This document shows positions 51,107 to 60,416 of a stretch of DNA of 64,000 nt, one piece after another. The stretch covers positions 152,219 to 216,218 of the forward strand of contig NZ_AUBW01000009.1 in NCBI RefSeq assembly GCF_000429445.1, written 5' to 3'. Each line of letters starts with the position of its first letter. Within the stretch, counting starts at the first letter, position 1. A program made the position numbers and the translations under genes. This stretch comes from Algoriphagus terrigena DSM 22685. Its GTDB lineage: Bacteria; Bacteroidota; Bacteroidia; Cytophagales; Cyclobacteriaceae. The notes beneath the pieces were generated by a model. That model saw only the letters and a program-made list of their open reading frames with translations, did not search any database and was not told where the DNA came from.

Positions 51107-51167
51107 AATTGATTTACTGGTAATTAAAAGTTGTTGACTTGGTTTACTCAGATCTGAAGATTAAAAA

Positions 51168-51214
51168 TACAACATTGTTGCAAAAACAGGGTTGGTATAT
51201 GCAATATTGTTGCA
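51168..51214 (-). promoter_or_regulatory. Tandem operator palindromes (Fur/Zur-like) before the His-rich lipoprotein gene
   Basis: TACAACATTGTTGCA (51168-51182) and TGCAATATTGTTGCA (51200-51214), 32 bp apart (about three helical turns). Both fit TGCAA-N5-TTGCA with at most one arm mismatch. The first contains the perfect 11-bp palindrome CAACATTGTTG. The pair is 60-110 nt upstream of the start at 51106. Confidence 0.65.
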
Positions 51215-51268
51215 CATATTTATTTAGGCGCCATGATTCCTTATATGGCCGGAAACTACCCCAAAGAA

Positions 51269-51733
51269 TCAATGGATTTTAATGCTCAGCCCCTGAATGG
51301 TCTGCCAGCCTTCCTGGTCTGTAACCCTGATCATAAGATGATAATCTCCGGGGTCAATGTCCAAGGGAATGTCGATCTCAGCTTCTGCGTCGTATTTGCT
51401 CAGACCGTTAGGAATCGTGTAAGTCTGGATAAATAACAATGGATCAACAGCAGCTTTGACCGGATCCGACTCACAGTCATTCACCTCTGTACTATGGGTA
51501 TGATGGTCAAAGTTGTGGTGGATGTCCAGGCTATAGCCACCCAACTCAATATTGTCCGTGAACAACGCCCTAAACTGGATCTTCGAACCTCTTTCCAATA
51601 CACTGCACTGGACTGGAAAAGAATTCTCAGTGACGACTATCTCAGGATATTCCAGATCGATTGCCGGCTGCTCGTCTTCACCGCAGGCTGTGAGCAAAAA
51701 GAGAGTGCCTATAACTAAAATATAATTTTTCAT
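51269..51733 (-). CDS. DUF4625-type His-rich lipoprotein
   Basis: 154 residues. Lipobox LLTAC (Cys17). The domain contains GGYSLDIHHNFDHHTHS, a dense His cluster characteristic of DUF4625 proteins, then a beta-sandwich ending RVTDQEGWQTIQGLSIKI. DUF4625 proteins sit next to TonB receptors in Bacteroidota and are predicted to bind metal. Third gene after the receptor. Confidence 0.82.
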   Translation of the reverse strand: MKNYILVIGTLFLLTACGEDEQPAIDLEYPEIVVTENSFPVQCSVLERGSKIQFRALFTDNIELGGYSLDIHHNFDHHTHSTEVNDCESDPVKAAVDPLLFIQTYTIPNGLSKYDAEAEIDIPLDIDPGDYHLMIRVTDQEGWQTIQGLSIKIH

Positions 51734-51785
51734 ATGGGATTTAATGTGATTCCTATTCAGGACTTGGCAACTGGGAAAAACGGAT

Positions 51786-52718
51786 TCAAAATCCTGTCAC
51801 ATCCAGCTCAAAATAATGGTGCAGGCTGATGTCATAGGTAGAATTGGTATAAACGACCCCGAAGAGGTATTCTCCAGACTTCCAGGCATTTTCTCCACTT
51901 ATGAGATCTTCGGCAGGAAAATTATTATCTACCGGCGAGCCGATCTTAAACTCCGGAGCGGGACGAAGAAAGCCCCCGTTGCCATCATAGATCACATTGC
52001 CAAAAGAATCCACATCCTGTTCATCTTCATGAGAGAAAGAATCGTACACGATCACCTTCGAAAAATCGATGGCATCCATCGATTCTGGCCGATGGTTAAG
52101 ATCTTTTCTGATCAGCAACAGGTACATCTTGCCGTCTCCTTTTACATTCTTGATGGTCGCATCAGATTGAAGGATTTCATCCTTGGAAAACCCGACGTTC
52201 TCAGGGTTGACGAGCGTCTCATTTACATAGTGAAAATCCCCCTGGTCTGTCGTAATCATCCAGATATAAAGTATCGGGTCCACTGCCAAATCAGAAGGAT
52301 CGACAATCTGTATCTCAGCCTTTTCCTCTAAAGTGGTTCCATTCTCATCGCTGACGATGATGATAAACTCATACTTTCCGGCCACGGCATCTTCCGGAAT
52401 GTCAAAATGCTGATGCACATTGGCGTTTTTTGCTCCTTTAAACTGCTCCCAAGTCAGCTCAAAGCTCCAGTCACTTGCGTACGTCTCACCGGCAATAGGC
52501 TCGATCTTCACCTGCACGAAATCGATCTTATCCCCTGCTACGATGTCGGCATTCAGGTGAAAGTCTCTTCCAATGACTCCGATGTGGTTATTGCCGGATC
52601 CTATCTCCACATTCTCGATGGTGGGTGTAGGCAATACCGGATCTGGGTCCTCTTCACAGGAGCTGAAGGCAAAACCGGTAGTAAAAGCGATTAGTAGATA
52701 GTAGTATCCTCTTTTCAT
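51786..52718 (-). CDS. DUF4625-type lipoprotein, larger form
   Basis: 310 residues. Lipobox FSSC (Cys20). N-terminal half is a DUF4625-like beta-sandwich (NHIGVIGRDFHLNADI, NVHQHFDIPEDAVAGKYEFI). The C-terminal half carries a second all-beta segment (SPVDNNFPAEDLISGENAW, YDISLHHYFELDVTGF) with fewer His. It lies 17 nt after the TonB receptor gene, hence the same transcript. May deliver metal to, or cap, the receptor. Confidence 0.8.
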   Translation of the reverse strand: MKRGYYYLLIAFTTGFAFSSCEEDPDPVLPTPTIENVEIGSGNNHIGVIGRDFHLNADIVAGDKIDFVQVKIEPIAGETYASDWSFELTWEQFKGAKNANVHQHFDIPEDAVAGKYEFIIIVSDENGTTLEEKAEIQIVDPSDLAVDPILYIWMITTDQGDFHYVNETLVNPENVGFSKDEILQSDATIKNVKGDGKMYLLLIRKDLNHRPESMDAIDFSKVIVYDSFSHEDEQDVDSFGNVIYDGNGGFLRPAPEFKIGSPVDNNFPAEDLISGENAWKSGEYLFGVVYTNSTYDISLHHYFELDVTGF

Positions 52719-52735
52719 TGTATTAGTTGGTTTGT

Positions 52736-54964
52736 TTAAAATTGATAGCTCAGGGAAAGGGTAATATTCCTGCCTGCCTCCGGCAGATTGATCAGCCTGT
52801 AGAAACTCGTGTGATTGAGGTAATAAGTGTTGAACAGGTTTTGAACCTGGACGTCCGCCTGCAGTTGCTGCTGGAATACTGAAAACACCGAACCTGCACG
52901 CAGATTCAGCAGCTGATAGCCCGGTGTCACTTTCTCCGGAGGCACGATGTTGCTTTGCTCAGCTGTCAAGCGAAAGTCCACTGCGAAATAAGGATCGGTA
53001 AAAACACTTTTCGCCAGCGGCTTATAAGTGGCATTGAGTATGGCGGATGGTGGCGGGGAAAAAGGCAAGGTGTAACCTCTCTTGGCCCCGGACATCTGCT
53101 CGCTGTAGACGTACTCCCCGATCAACTCAAAGCTCAGATTCTCGGTCACTCGATGCATCGCACTCAGCTCAAAACCGTACCGCAGCACCTCAGCCTGCGT
53201 ATAAATGAATACCTGATTTCCCGCTCCGTATAGAATATCCAACTCTGCGGTCGGATTGAGATAGATGTAGTTTGAGAAATAGTTGACAAACGGGCTGAAA
53301 GAAAACAGCCACTTTTCTTTTTTCAGATCTACTCCGAGATCAAGCTGTAAAGACTGCTCAGGATCAAGGTCTGCATTCCCCCGCTCGTATCTGAAGTAAT
53401 GGTAATTGACTCCATTGGCTGCCAACTCCTTGGCGATCGGCATACGGAAGCTGGTTCCCAGATTCCCCTTCAGACTCAGGTCCGCGGTATTAAAGTTAAA
53501 TCCGGCAGACCACACCACGCTGTTGAATTCCCGTCGGAATTCCTCTGCCCGGTACAGGTAATCCGACTCAGTCGCCTGAGAAGCATCTTCCACACTGGGA
53601 AACCAATCCCGGTATTCCTCCGCACGAATCTGGCTATGGTCATAGCGCAGCCCGGCTGTCAGCTGCCAAGCGGGATTGAGTTTGAATTTATCCAGTGCAT
53701 AGAACCCATAACTATATTGCTGAAACGCAGGGATAAGAAACCCCCAGCCGCCGATATCATTATGCTGATATTCCCCGCTGGCTCCGAAAGCCAGTTCGTG
53801 CCGATCCAAAAACAACTCATCTTTCAGGTTTACAGAAAATACCTCTTTATCAAATGCCCGCTCCAGGTCGGAAGGATAAGGCATTTCAGTCGGATAGGTT
53901 GCCGGCATATAGCCATGATTGACATATCGGCTCCACTCTTCACGGTCATTCCGCTGATAGCCCAGGTCCAGCTGCAGGAAATTATTCCCCGCAGCATAGC
54001 TGGCCTTATTGATCAATTTCGTGTGCCTGACTTCCTGAAAAGGCAGCAGGATATCCCGACTCGATCGGTCATGCAGCTCCGTGTCCACCTGTCGGGGTTC
54101 CAAGCCGTGGGCATTGGCAAAAAACCCAGCTTTGGTACTGACGCTGCTCAGTGAAAAGATATTTCGGAAATGTTCCCCGAGATACCCTACTCTTCCAGAA
54201 AAATCCAGCTCTTTGCCTGCTGAATTCCTGACCTGGCCATCGTGAAGTGCCACTCCAAAATCATACACAAACACAGAATCTGTCGGGACTTTGAAATCCG
54301 CATAGTCAGCCATTGTGATCCTGCCTTCTCCAAACCACTTGTTTTTTCTGGCAAACAGATTGGCAGAGCCGCCGAACCAGGCATTGTTTGACCGGTACCC
54401 AAATTCTACAGAGCCTCCGATGCCGTTTTCTGCCGGCGGCAGCTTTTCCCGGATATCTATCACACCGCCAATAGCATCAGAGCCATATTTGAAGGACGCC
54501 GGACCTTTGATGATCATGATCTGATCAGCGGCGTATTGATCCACCTCCAGGCCATGGTCAGCACCCCACTGCTGCCCCTCATGCTTGATTCCATTCTCCA
54601 CCACCATCACCTGGTTGAATCCCAATCCACGAATCAGTGGCTTAGAGGCGCCGGATCCTATACTGATCAACGTAATACCCGGCACACGCTCCAAAGACTG
54701 CATGAGACTCCCTCCCCGATTCTCCCGGATAAAGTCCTGCCTGACCAGTTCAACGCTGTTGGATTCCTGCCTTTGGATTATCTCTTTCTGATCCATCACC
54801 ACCACCTCTTCCAGATCCTGAACTTTCGGAACAGTGTCCGATGCCGCTGATGTCCTTACAGAGTCCAGTTGGAGGGAAATTAAGGGGACATTGGGTCTGG
54901 CAAATGATTCAGAAAACCCTTCTGAAAAAAACAGTCCCGAGATTAGAAGTAAAAATTTGCCCAT
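52736..54964 (-). CDS. TonB-dependent outer-membrane receptor, probable metal (zinc) importer
   Basis: 742 residues. Signal peptide, TonB-box-like DLEEVVVMDQ, plug domain with LERVPGITLISIGSGASKP and RGLGFNQVMVVENGIKHEGQ, then a 22-strand barrel ending in NITLSLSYQF (terminal Phe). The plug loop GQQWGADHGLEVDQYAADQI resembles zinc receptors of the ZnuD type more than siderophore receptors. Start of a unit with two DUF4625 lipoproteins and preceded by two operator palindromes. Zinc specificity is inferred. Confidence 0.88.
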   Translation of the reverse strand: MGKFLLLISGLFFSEGFSESFARPNVPLISLQLDSVRTSAASDTVPKVQDLEEVVVMDQKEIIQRQESNSVELVRQDFIRENRGGSLMQSLERVPGITLISIGSGASKPLIRGLGFNQVMVVENGIKHEGQQWGADHGLEVDQYAADQIMIIKGPASFKYGSDAIGGVIDIREKLPPAENGIGGSVEFGYRSNNAWFGGSANLFARKNKWFGEGRITMADYADFKVPTDSVFVYDFGVALHDGQVRNSAGKELDFSGRVGYLGEHFRNIFSLSSVSTKAGFFANAHGLEPRQVDTELHDRSSRDILLPFQEVRHTKLINKASYAAGNNFLQLDLGYQRNDREEWSRYVNHGYMPATYPTEMPYPSDLERAFDKEVFSVNLKDELFLDRHELAFGASGEYQHNDIGGWGFLIPAFQQYSYGFYALDKFKLNPAWQLTAGLRYDHSQIRAEEYRDWFPSVEDASQATESDYLYRAEEFRREFNSVVWSAGFNFNTADLSLKGNLGTSFRMPIAKELAANGVNYHYFRYERGNADLDPEQSLQLDLGVDLKKEKWLFSFSPFVNYFSNYIYLNPTAELDILYGAGNQVFIYTQAEVLRYGFELSAMHRVTENLSFELIGEYVYSEQMSGAKRGYTLPFSPPPSAILNATYKPLAKSVFTDPYFAVDFRLTAEQSNIVPPEKVTPGYQLLNLRAGSVFSVFQQQLQADVQVQNLFNTYYLNHTSFYRLINLPEAGRNITLSLSYQF

Positions 54965-54976
54965 AGGTATCTAAAT

Positions 54977-55027
54977 GCAATTATGTTGCAAACATAAAAG
55001 CCCTACATTTATGAAACAATGTTGCAT
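54977..55027 (-). promoter_or_regulatory. Tandem operator palindromes (Fur/Zur-like) before the TonB receptor gene
   Basis: TGCAATTATGTTGCA (54977-54991) and TGAAACAATGTTGCA (55013-55027), 36 bp apart, 12-63 nt upstream of the start at 54964, an ideal position for a repressor. Same TGCAA-N5-TTGCA pattern as at 51168-51214. Confidence 0.65.
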
Positions 55028-55173
55028 TATAAAAAAGTGATGGAAATGTGATCAGCGGAGTAGCCTCCAGAGCCATTCTATATATAGCCATGAGTAAACC
55101 AACAATTGCCTCTCCCGAAAATCTGTTAATAAAAGCATAACCTCCCGGATTCCTGATTTCCTGATCACGCGGC

Positions 55174-55181
55174 TATTTTTG
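55174..55181 (+). promoter_or_regulatory. -7 promoter box of the ECF sigma gene
   Basis: TATTTTTG matches TAnnTTTG. No good -33 TTG was seen, which may mean dependence on an alternative sigma factor. It fits a start codon at 55203 rather than the TTG at 55179. Confidence 0.45.
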
Positions 55182-55202
55182 GATCTACCTCCGCCAAGGT
55201 CT

Positions 55203-55727
55203 ATGCAAGTCTTCTCCAATCCTGCTTTTTTCGATCAAGTCTTCAAGGAACATTGGGAGCTGATGTACCAAAGCGCCTATCGGAAGATCGGAGACCAAGC
55301 CGTCGTAGAAGATCTGATCCAGGAGATCTTCATAGATATCTGGAATAGACGCCATATCCTCGAAATAAAAAGCGGAATCAAGGCCTACCTGCTCACTGCC
55401 GTGAAGTATCAGGTGATGAAGTATTTTGACGAGCAGGCAAAGATCCGAACCCTCAACACAGACGACTTGCCGGGCTACTACGAGGAGGATGTTTTCGCAT
55501 TTGAGGAGCTGTACAGCCAAATCGAGCTGGCAGTAGATTCCCTGCCTCCCCGAGCCGGTCTCATCTTCCGGATGAACCGACTGGAAGGCTATAGCGTCGA
55601 TGAGGTCGCAGAAAAGCTAAAGATCTCCCCTCAAACCGTCCACAATCAGCTTTCAAAATCCCTCAAAATCATGCGGGGTGAATTAAAGCATCTGGTACCA
55701 GTGCTTGCCTTGCTTCTAACTGCCTAG
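55203..55727 (+). CDS. RNA polymerase ECF sigma factor (sigma-70 family, Bacteroidetes type)
   Basis: 174 residues from the ATG at 55203; a TTG eight codons upstream lies in the promoter box. Region 2 has DLIQEIFIDIWNRR and region 4 has DSLPPRAGLIFRMNRLEGYSVDEVAEKLKIS then TVHNQLSKSLK (helix-turn-helix). It is paired with the FecR-type anti-sigma gene downstream and SusC/SusD genes, the standard trans-envelope signalling set: receptor occupancy signals through FecR to free the sigma. Confidence 0.93.
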   Translation: MQVFSNPAFFDQVFKEHWELMYQSAYRKIGDQAVVEDLIQEIFIDIWNRRHILEIKSGIKAYLLTAVKYQVMKYFDEQAKIRTLNTDDLPGYYEEDVFAFEELYSQIELAVDSLPPRAGLIFRMNRLEGYSVDEVAEKLKISPQTVHNQLSKSLKIMRGELKHLVPVLALLLTA

Positions 55728-55840
55728 CTGATCTCAGGCAGTCCTTGTTACCCGGAGGTTATTTTTGACCGGACAACATTCACAAATACTTAATCGAATC
55801 GGGCGGTAGTCGGCTGGCATTTTTTCCACTGATAAGGTGA

Positions 55841-56833
55841 ATGCCAAATCCAATGAGAATCCACCCTACCCTCTCTCGGGTCATCAGCAAGATACTCCGG
55901 GGCAAAGCTACGCCATCCGAGATCGACCTCTTCAACGGGTGGTATGATGAAGCTGGCAGCGAACAACTGGAAATCAGAGATCATAAGGGCCGGACACGAT
56001 CCCAGATCGAAGAGCAGCTGCTTTCAAAGATCCAAAACCATAGATCTGACAAAAAAGCAGGGGATCGTCCTGACTCCAATGCCCGTGGATCAGTGATATG
56101 GAAAGTTGCCGCTTCGGTGATCTTGGTGATTGGACTTGTGCTGTTTGGGCAGCGTCTGTTTCAGGATGATCTTCCGAGCAAGGAGGAGATCTCATTCCTG
56201 ACCTTTAAAAACGGAACCGGAATGATCAAAAAGATCCGCTTGCCGGATGGCTCAACTGTCCAGCTGTTTCACCGCACAACGATTCAGGTTGCGGAGAATT
56301 TTACAGAACAGCGGTTTCTCAAGCTAGAGGGCGAGGCCTTTTTCGAAGTGAAACGGGACAGTCTGCATCCGTTCCGGGTCGAATCCGCCCATCTGACCAC
56401 CGAGGTTCTCGGCACCTCCTTCTTGATCAAAACGCTGCCCGGCCAACCGGAAGTGGTCGCGGTAAAGACCGGCTTGGTCAAGGTGTCCGATTCATTGGAA
56501 GCCAACTTTATGCTTCATCCCAACTTCAGACTTGACTACGAAAAGCAGTCAGGAGCGGTCAGTGAGATGCCTTCCAGCGATCCGATTTTCGCATGGACCG
56601 AAGACGTCTTGGCTTTTCAAAAGACGGGTATGTCCGAAATGATCCAAATCCTGGAAGACTGGTACGGCGTCAAGATCACCCACAATCTTACCAAAAAGAT
56701 CACCTGCGAAATCTCCGGCAGTTACGAAAACCAAAGCCTGGAAAATCTCCTCCAGCTGATCCAGTATTCGATCCCTTTCACTTATGAACTCAACGGAAAA
56801 AATGTAACACTCCATTTCAAAAACTGCCCCTAA
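55841..56833 (+). CDS. FecR-family anti-sigma factor
   Basis: 330 residues (a start four codons later is possible). Cytoplasmic sigma-binding part 1-87, one TM (about 88-106), FecR domain with PDGSTVQLFHRTTIQV and RFLKLEGEAFFEVKRD, and C-terminal DUF4974 (FQKTGMSEMIQILEDWYGV, ISGSYENQSLENLLQLI). The periplasmic part contacts the STN domain of the SusC receptor. Gene order sigma-FecR-SusC-SusD. Confidence 0.93.
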   Translation: MPNPMRIHPTLSRVISKILRGKATPSEIDLFNGWYDEAGSEQLEIRDHKGRTRSQIEEQLLSKIQNHRSDKKAGDRPDSNARGSVIWKVAASVILVIGLVLFGQRLFQDDLPSKEEISFLTFKNGTGMIKKIRLPDGSTVQLFHRTTIQVAENFTEQRFLKLEGEAFFEVKRDSLHPFRVESAHLTTEVLGTSFLIKTLPGQPEVVAVKTGLVKVSDSLEANFMLHPNFRLDYEKQSGAVSEMPSSDPIFAWTEDVLAFQKTGMSEMIQILEDWYGVKITHNLTKKITCEISGSYENQSLENLLQLIQYSIPFTYELNGKNVTLHFKNCP

Positions 56834-56917
56834 AAAGCGAATGGATCCGCGCCAACGAATCCATTCTGTCCAGGGCAAAACGCTTTCGACATTCTTACAC
56901 TTGAACCTTTCAAATCT

Positions 56918-59900
56918 ATGAAAAAAAAGTTACCACCAGCCTTAAAAACCTTGGCTATGAGACTATTTACGGCTTGCCTTCTCAGCTGCTGGCTCCACTC
57001 CATGGTGTTTGCCAGCGGACTTTCCGCGCAGAAATTAGAGGAAACTCTGATTTCCTTTTCTTCGGAAGAGCTATCCCTTTCAGCTTCCTTCAGACAGATC
57101 GAAAACCAGTCCGACTTCCGGTTCTCCTATGAGAGTGGTCTGGATCTGAGCAAAAAGGTGAGTTTTTCGTCCAAGCGATCTGATCTTCAGACGATCCTTG
57201 AGCTGATTTCAGCCCAGTCCTCCCTAAAGTTTAAGCAAATCAACTCGACCATTGCTGTAAGCACCCAGCAAAAAGTGCCTGTTCAAGCAGCCACTGCAAA
57301 CAGCGTTGCGATCTCCGGCACGGTGACGGATGCCGAGACGGGTGAGACTCTCCCTGGTGTCAACATCATCATCAAAGGCACCACCAAGGGCACCACGACT
57401 GACTTGGATGGCCGGTTTTCACTGACTGTCGATTCGGGAGAAACTTTGGTATTCTCCTATGTAGGATTTGACAGACAGGAGATCCTGATCGAAAACCAAA
57501 CTGAACTAACGGTTCGGATGCAGCTGGAAAGTGATTCCCTCAGCGAGGTCGTAGTCACTGCCTTGGGCATCAAGCGGGAGGAAAAAGCCTTGGGATACGC
57601 CACCCAAAAGGTGGACTCGGAAGAACTGCTGGACGCCAGATCCAACAACTGGTCAGATGCGCTCAGGGGAAAAGTGGCTGGTCTCAACGTACTTTCCGCA
57701 GGTTCGGGCCCGATGAACTCTTCCCAAATCAGCCTCAGAGGAGACAATTCCCTGAATCCAAACGGTAACTTCGCGCTAATCGTCGTAGATGGCGTTCCGA
57801 TGAACTCTGGATTGACCTCGTCTGGAGTAAGCAACGCCTATGGTGCAGGGTCAGGAAACGATGTGCCGGTGGATTTCGGCAATGGAATCGCGGATCTCAA
57901 TCCGGATGACATCGAAAACATCACCGTGCTCAAGGGTGCAAGTGCCACCGCGCTCTACGGGAGCCGGGCGGCAAACGGGGCATTGATTGTCACCACCAAA
58001 AGCGGTGCAAAGAAGACCAAAGGACTGGGAGTCACGATCAACTCCAACTTCAGTCTCCAGAATGTGTTGAGATGGCCTGACTTTCAATATGAATACGGAC
58101 AGGGTACCGGCAGAGCCTTCAATGCAGACGGGGAGCTGTACTACAGCTACGGCGCCTCCGAAGATGGAGCGAGCACTGGCGGTACAAGCAGTGCTTTCGG
58201 GCCCAAATTTAACGGTCAATCGTATTTCCAATACGATCCAACGCTGGAAGGTCCCTCTGCTGAGCGTGAACTCTGGAGACCCTACGAGGACAATGTGACC
58301 GGCTTCTGGGAAACCGGATTTAACATGATCAACGCAATTGCGCTGGATGGAAGCAGTGAAACGGGTTCTCTCCGCGCTTCCATCACCCAGACCAAAAACG
58401 AGTGGATCATGCCCAACACGGGGTTTGACCGGCTGGTAGCGGCCATTTCAGGATCTCAGCAGGTCAGCAAAAAACTGAGTTTGAACGTGAAGGCCAACTA
58501 TACCAACAAGAACTCGGACAATCTACCGGCGACAGGTTACAACAACCAGTCGATCGCCTATTTCATGATCTTTCAAAACCCAAATGTGGATCTGGATTGG
58601 TACAGACCGATTTGGAAATCAGGCCAGGAGAATGTCGACCAAATTCACCCGTTCAGCTCGTTTATAGACAATCCTTACCTGATTGCCTATGAGATGACCA
58701 ACTCGGTCAACAACAATTCGGTCTTCGGCAACATCTCGGCTAACTACGCCTTCAACGAGCATTTTGAACTCATGCTGCGTACAGGTTTGGCGATGAGTCA
58801 AGAGGAAAGAGCGCAGCAAAGGCCTTACAGTACCGCCAATTTCCAACGCGGCTACTATCGGGAACAGTACATCTCCAACTACGAGCAGAACTCCGATTTC
58901 CTATTCACCTACAAAGGAAATCTCGCAGAGAAGATCTCTCTGAGAGCCAGTGTCGGAGGAAACCACATGAGCAGAAAATACCGGATGATGAGTGCCTACG
59001 TGGATGGATTGGTGATTCCGGGGGTGTATAAGCTGGCAAACGGTGTAAACAATCCCGTGCTTTCCACCAGCAATTCCAACCGGGTGATCAATTCGCTCTA
59101 TGGCTTGATGACGGTGGATTTTGATGAAAAGGTCTTTGTGGATATTACCGGAAGAAATGATTGGTCGAGCACCTTGCCTATTCAAAACAACAGCTTCTTC
59201 TACCCTTCGGTCAGCACCAGCTTTGTGTTGAGCGACATATTTACGCTTCCTTCCCAGATCTCTTTTGCGAAGCTCAGAGTATCCGGAGCGCAGGTGGGCA
59301 ATGACACTGAGCCCTACCGGACCTCCAAATACTACGGTCAAAGCGAATTCCCAGGCTCGGCATCCGTTCCTTCGACACTTTACAATACGGACTTCAAACC
59401 GGAGATTACGAGCAGCTTTGAGAGCGGCATCGAGTTGATCTTTTTCCAAAGACGCCTGGGCATTGACTTGAACTACTACATCTCCGAAACCAAAAACCAA
59501 ATTCTTGAGGTGCCGGTGGACATTACGACCGGATTTTCCAGTGCAATCTTAAATGCCGGAACGGTCAAAAATCAAGGCGTGGAGCTGGTGTTAAGCGGCA
59601 GCCCGATCAAGTCAAAAGACTTCCAGTGGAATTCCTTTATCACCTGGGCAAAGAACAACAACGAAGTGCTTTCCCTTCCCGATGAGGTCGATGGAAGTCA
59701 GGTGATCGGTACCGGCGGCAACGCGTCCATCATTGCCAAAGTCGGGGGAACTACCGGCGATATCTACGGATTTGGATTTGTGAGATCTCCAGACGGGCAG
59801 GTCGTGTATGGAGCCAATGGCCTTCCTGCCAGACCTGCTGAGATCCAATACATCGGCAATGCCTATGCGAAGTGGAAAGCTGGCTTCAGGAACGAGTTCG

Positions 59901-60403
59901 TTTACAAAAATCTCCGCGTAAGCGTCCTGTTTGACGGCCAGTACGGCGGGACTGTCTATTCCCAGACTCACCACAAGATGTCCGAGCAGGGAAAACTGGA
60001 ACATACGCTTAAGGGACGGGAAGATGGCTACATCGTAGGCGAAGGGGTGATCGCCAATGGCGACGGATCCTTCTCTCCCAACACCAAGCAGGTAAACCTT
60101 GCTGACTACTACGCGGACTACTACCGAAGGGCCAATGTGGAATCCAACTCCTTCGACGCGTCATTCATCAAGCTTCGGGAAGCGAGGATCGAGTATGCAA
60201 TTCCGGCGAAGCTCTTGCAGAAAACGAGCATCAGTCAGGCATCCATAGCAGTCTACGGCCGGGATCTGGCGATGTGGACGGACTTCCCAATGTATGATCC
60301 GGAGACCGCTGCGCTCAATGGAGGCACTTTGCTGCCGGGCGTGGAGATGGGCCAACTGCCTTCTACGAGAACCATGGGCGTGAATCTTACCCTCAAGTTT
60401 TAA
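56918..60403 (+). CDS. SusC/RagA-type TonB-linked outer-membrane receptor with STN domain
   Basis: 1161 residues. Signal peptide, STN signalling domain (about 45-115), carboxypeptidase-regulatory-like domain (ISGTVTDAETGETLPGVNI), TonB-box region, plug (LRGKVAGLNVLS, NFALIVVDGVPMNSG, TALYGSRAANGALIVTTKSG) and barrel ending NLTLKF. It imports a large substrate with SusD as lid. The STN domain marks it as a signal-transducing receptor acting on the FecR/ECF pair just upstream. Substrate unknown: no glycosidase or peptidase genes follow. Confidence 0.95.
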   Translation: MKKKLPPALKTLAMRLFTACLLSCWLHSMVFASGLSAQKLEETLISFSSEELSLSASFRQIENQSDFRFSYESGLDLSKKVSFSSKRSDLQTILELISAQSSLKFKQINSTIAVSTQQKVPVQAATANSVAISGTVTDAETGETLPGVNIIIKGTTKGTTTDLDGRFSLTVDSGETLVFSYVGFDRQEILIENQTELTVRMQLESDSLSEVVVTALGIKREEKALGYATQKVDSEELLDARSNNWSDALRGKVAGLNVLSAGSGPMNSSQISLRGDNSLNPNGNFALIVVDGVPMNSGLTSSGVSNAYGAGSGNDVPVDFGNGIADLNPDDIENITVLKGASATALYGSRAANGALIVTTKSGAKKTKGLGVTINSNFSLQNVLRWPDFQYEYGQGTGRAFNADGELYYSYGASEDGASTGGTSSAFGPKFNGQSYFQYDPTLEGPSAERELWRPYEDNVTGFWETGFNMINAIALDGSSETGSLRASITQTKNEWIMPNTGFDRLVAAISGSQQVSKKLSLNVKANYTNKNSDNLPATGYNNQSIAYFMIFQNPNVDLDWYRPIWKSGQENVDQIHPFSSFIDNPYLIAYEMTNSVNNNSVFGNISANYAFNEHFELMLRTGLAMSQEERAQQRPYSTANFQRGYYREQYISNYEQNSDFLFTYKGNLAEKISLRASVGGNHMSRKYRMMSAYVDGLVIPGVYKLANGVNNPVLSTSNSNRVINSLYGLMTVDFDEKVFVDITGRNDWSSTLPIQNNSFFYPSVSTSFVLSDIFTLPSQISFAKLRVSGAQVGNDTEPYRTSKYYGQSEFPGSASVPSTLYNTDFKPEITSSFESGIELIFFQRRLGIDLNYYISETKNQILEVPVDITTGFSSAILNAGTVKNQGVELVLSGSPIKSKDFQWNSFITWAKNNNEVLSLPDEVDGSQVIGTGGNASIIAKVGGTTGDIYGFGFVRSPDGQVVYGANGLPARPAEIQYIGNAYAKWKAGFRNEFVYKNLRVSVLFDGQYGGTVYSQTHHKMSEQGKLEHTLKGREDGYIVGEGVIANGDGSFSPNTKQVNLADYYADYYRRANVESNSFDASFIKLREARIEYAIPAKLLQKTSISQASIAVYGRDLAMWTDFPMYDPETAALNGGTLLPGVEMGQLPSTRTMGVNLTLKF

Positions 60404-60416
60404 TCAGAATAGTACT

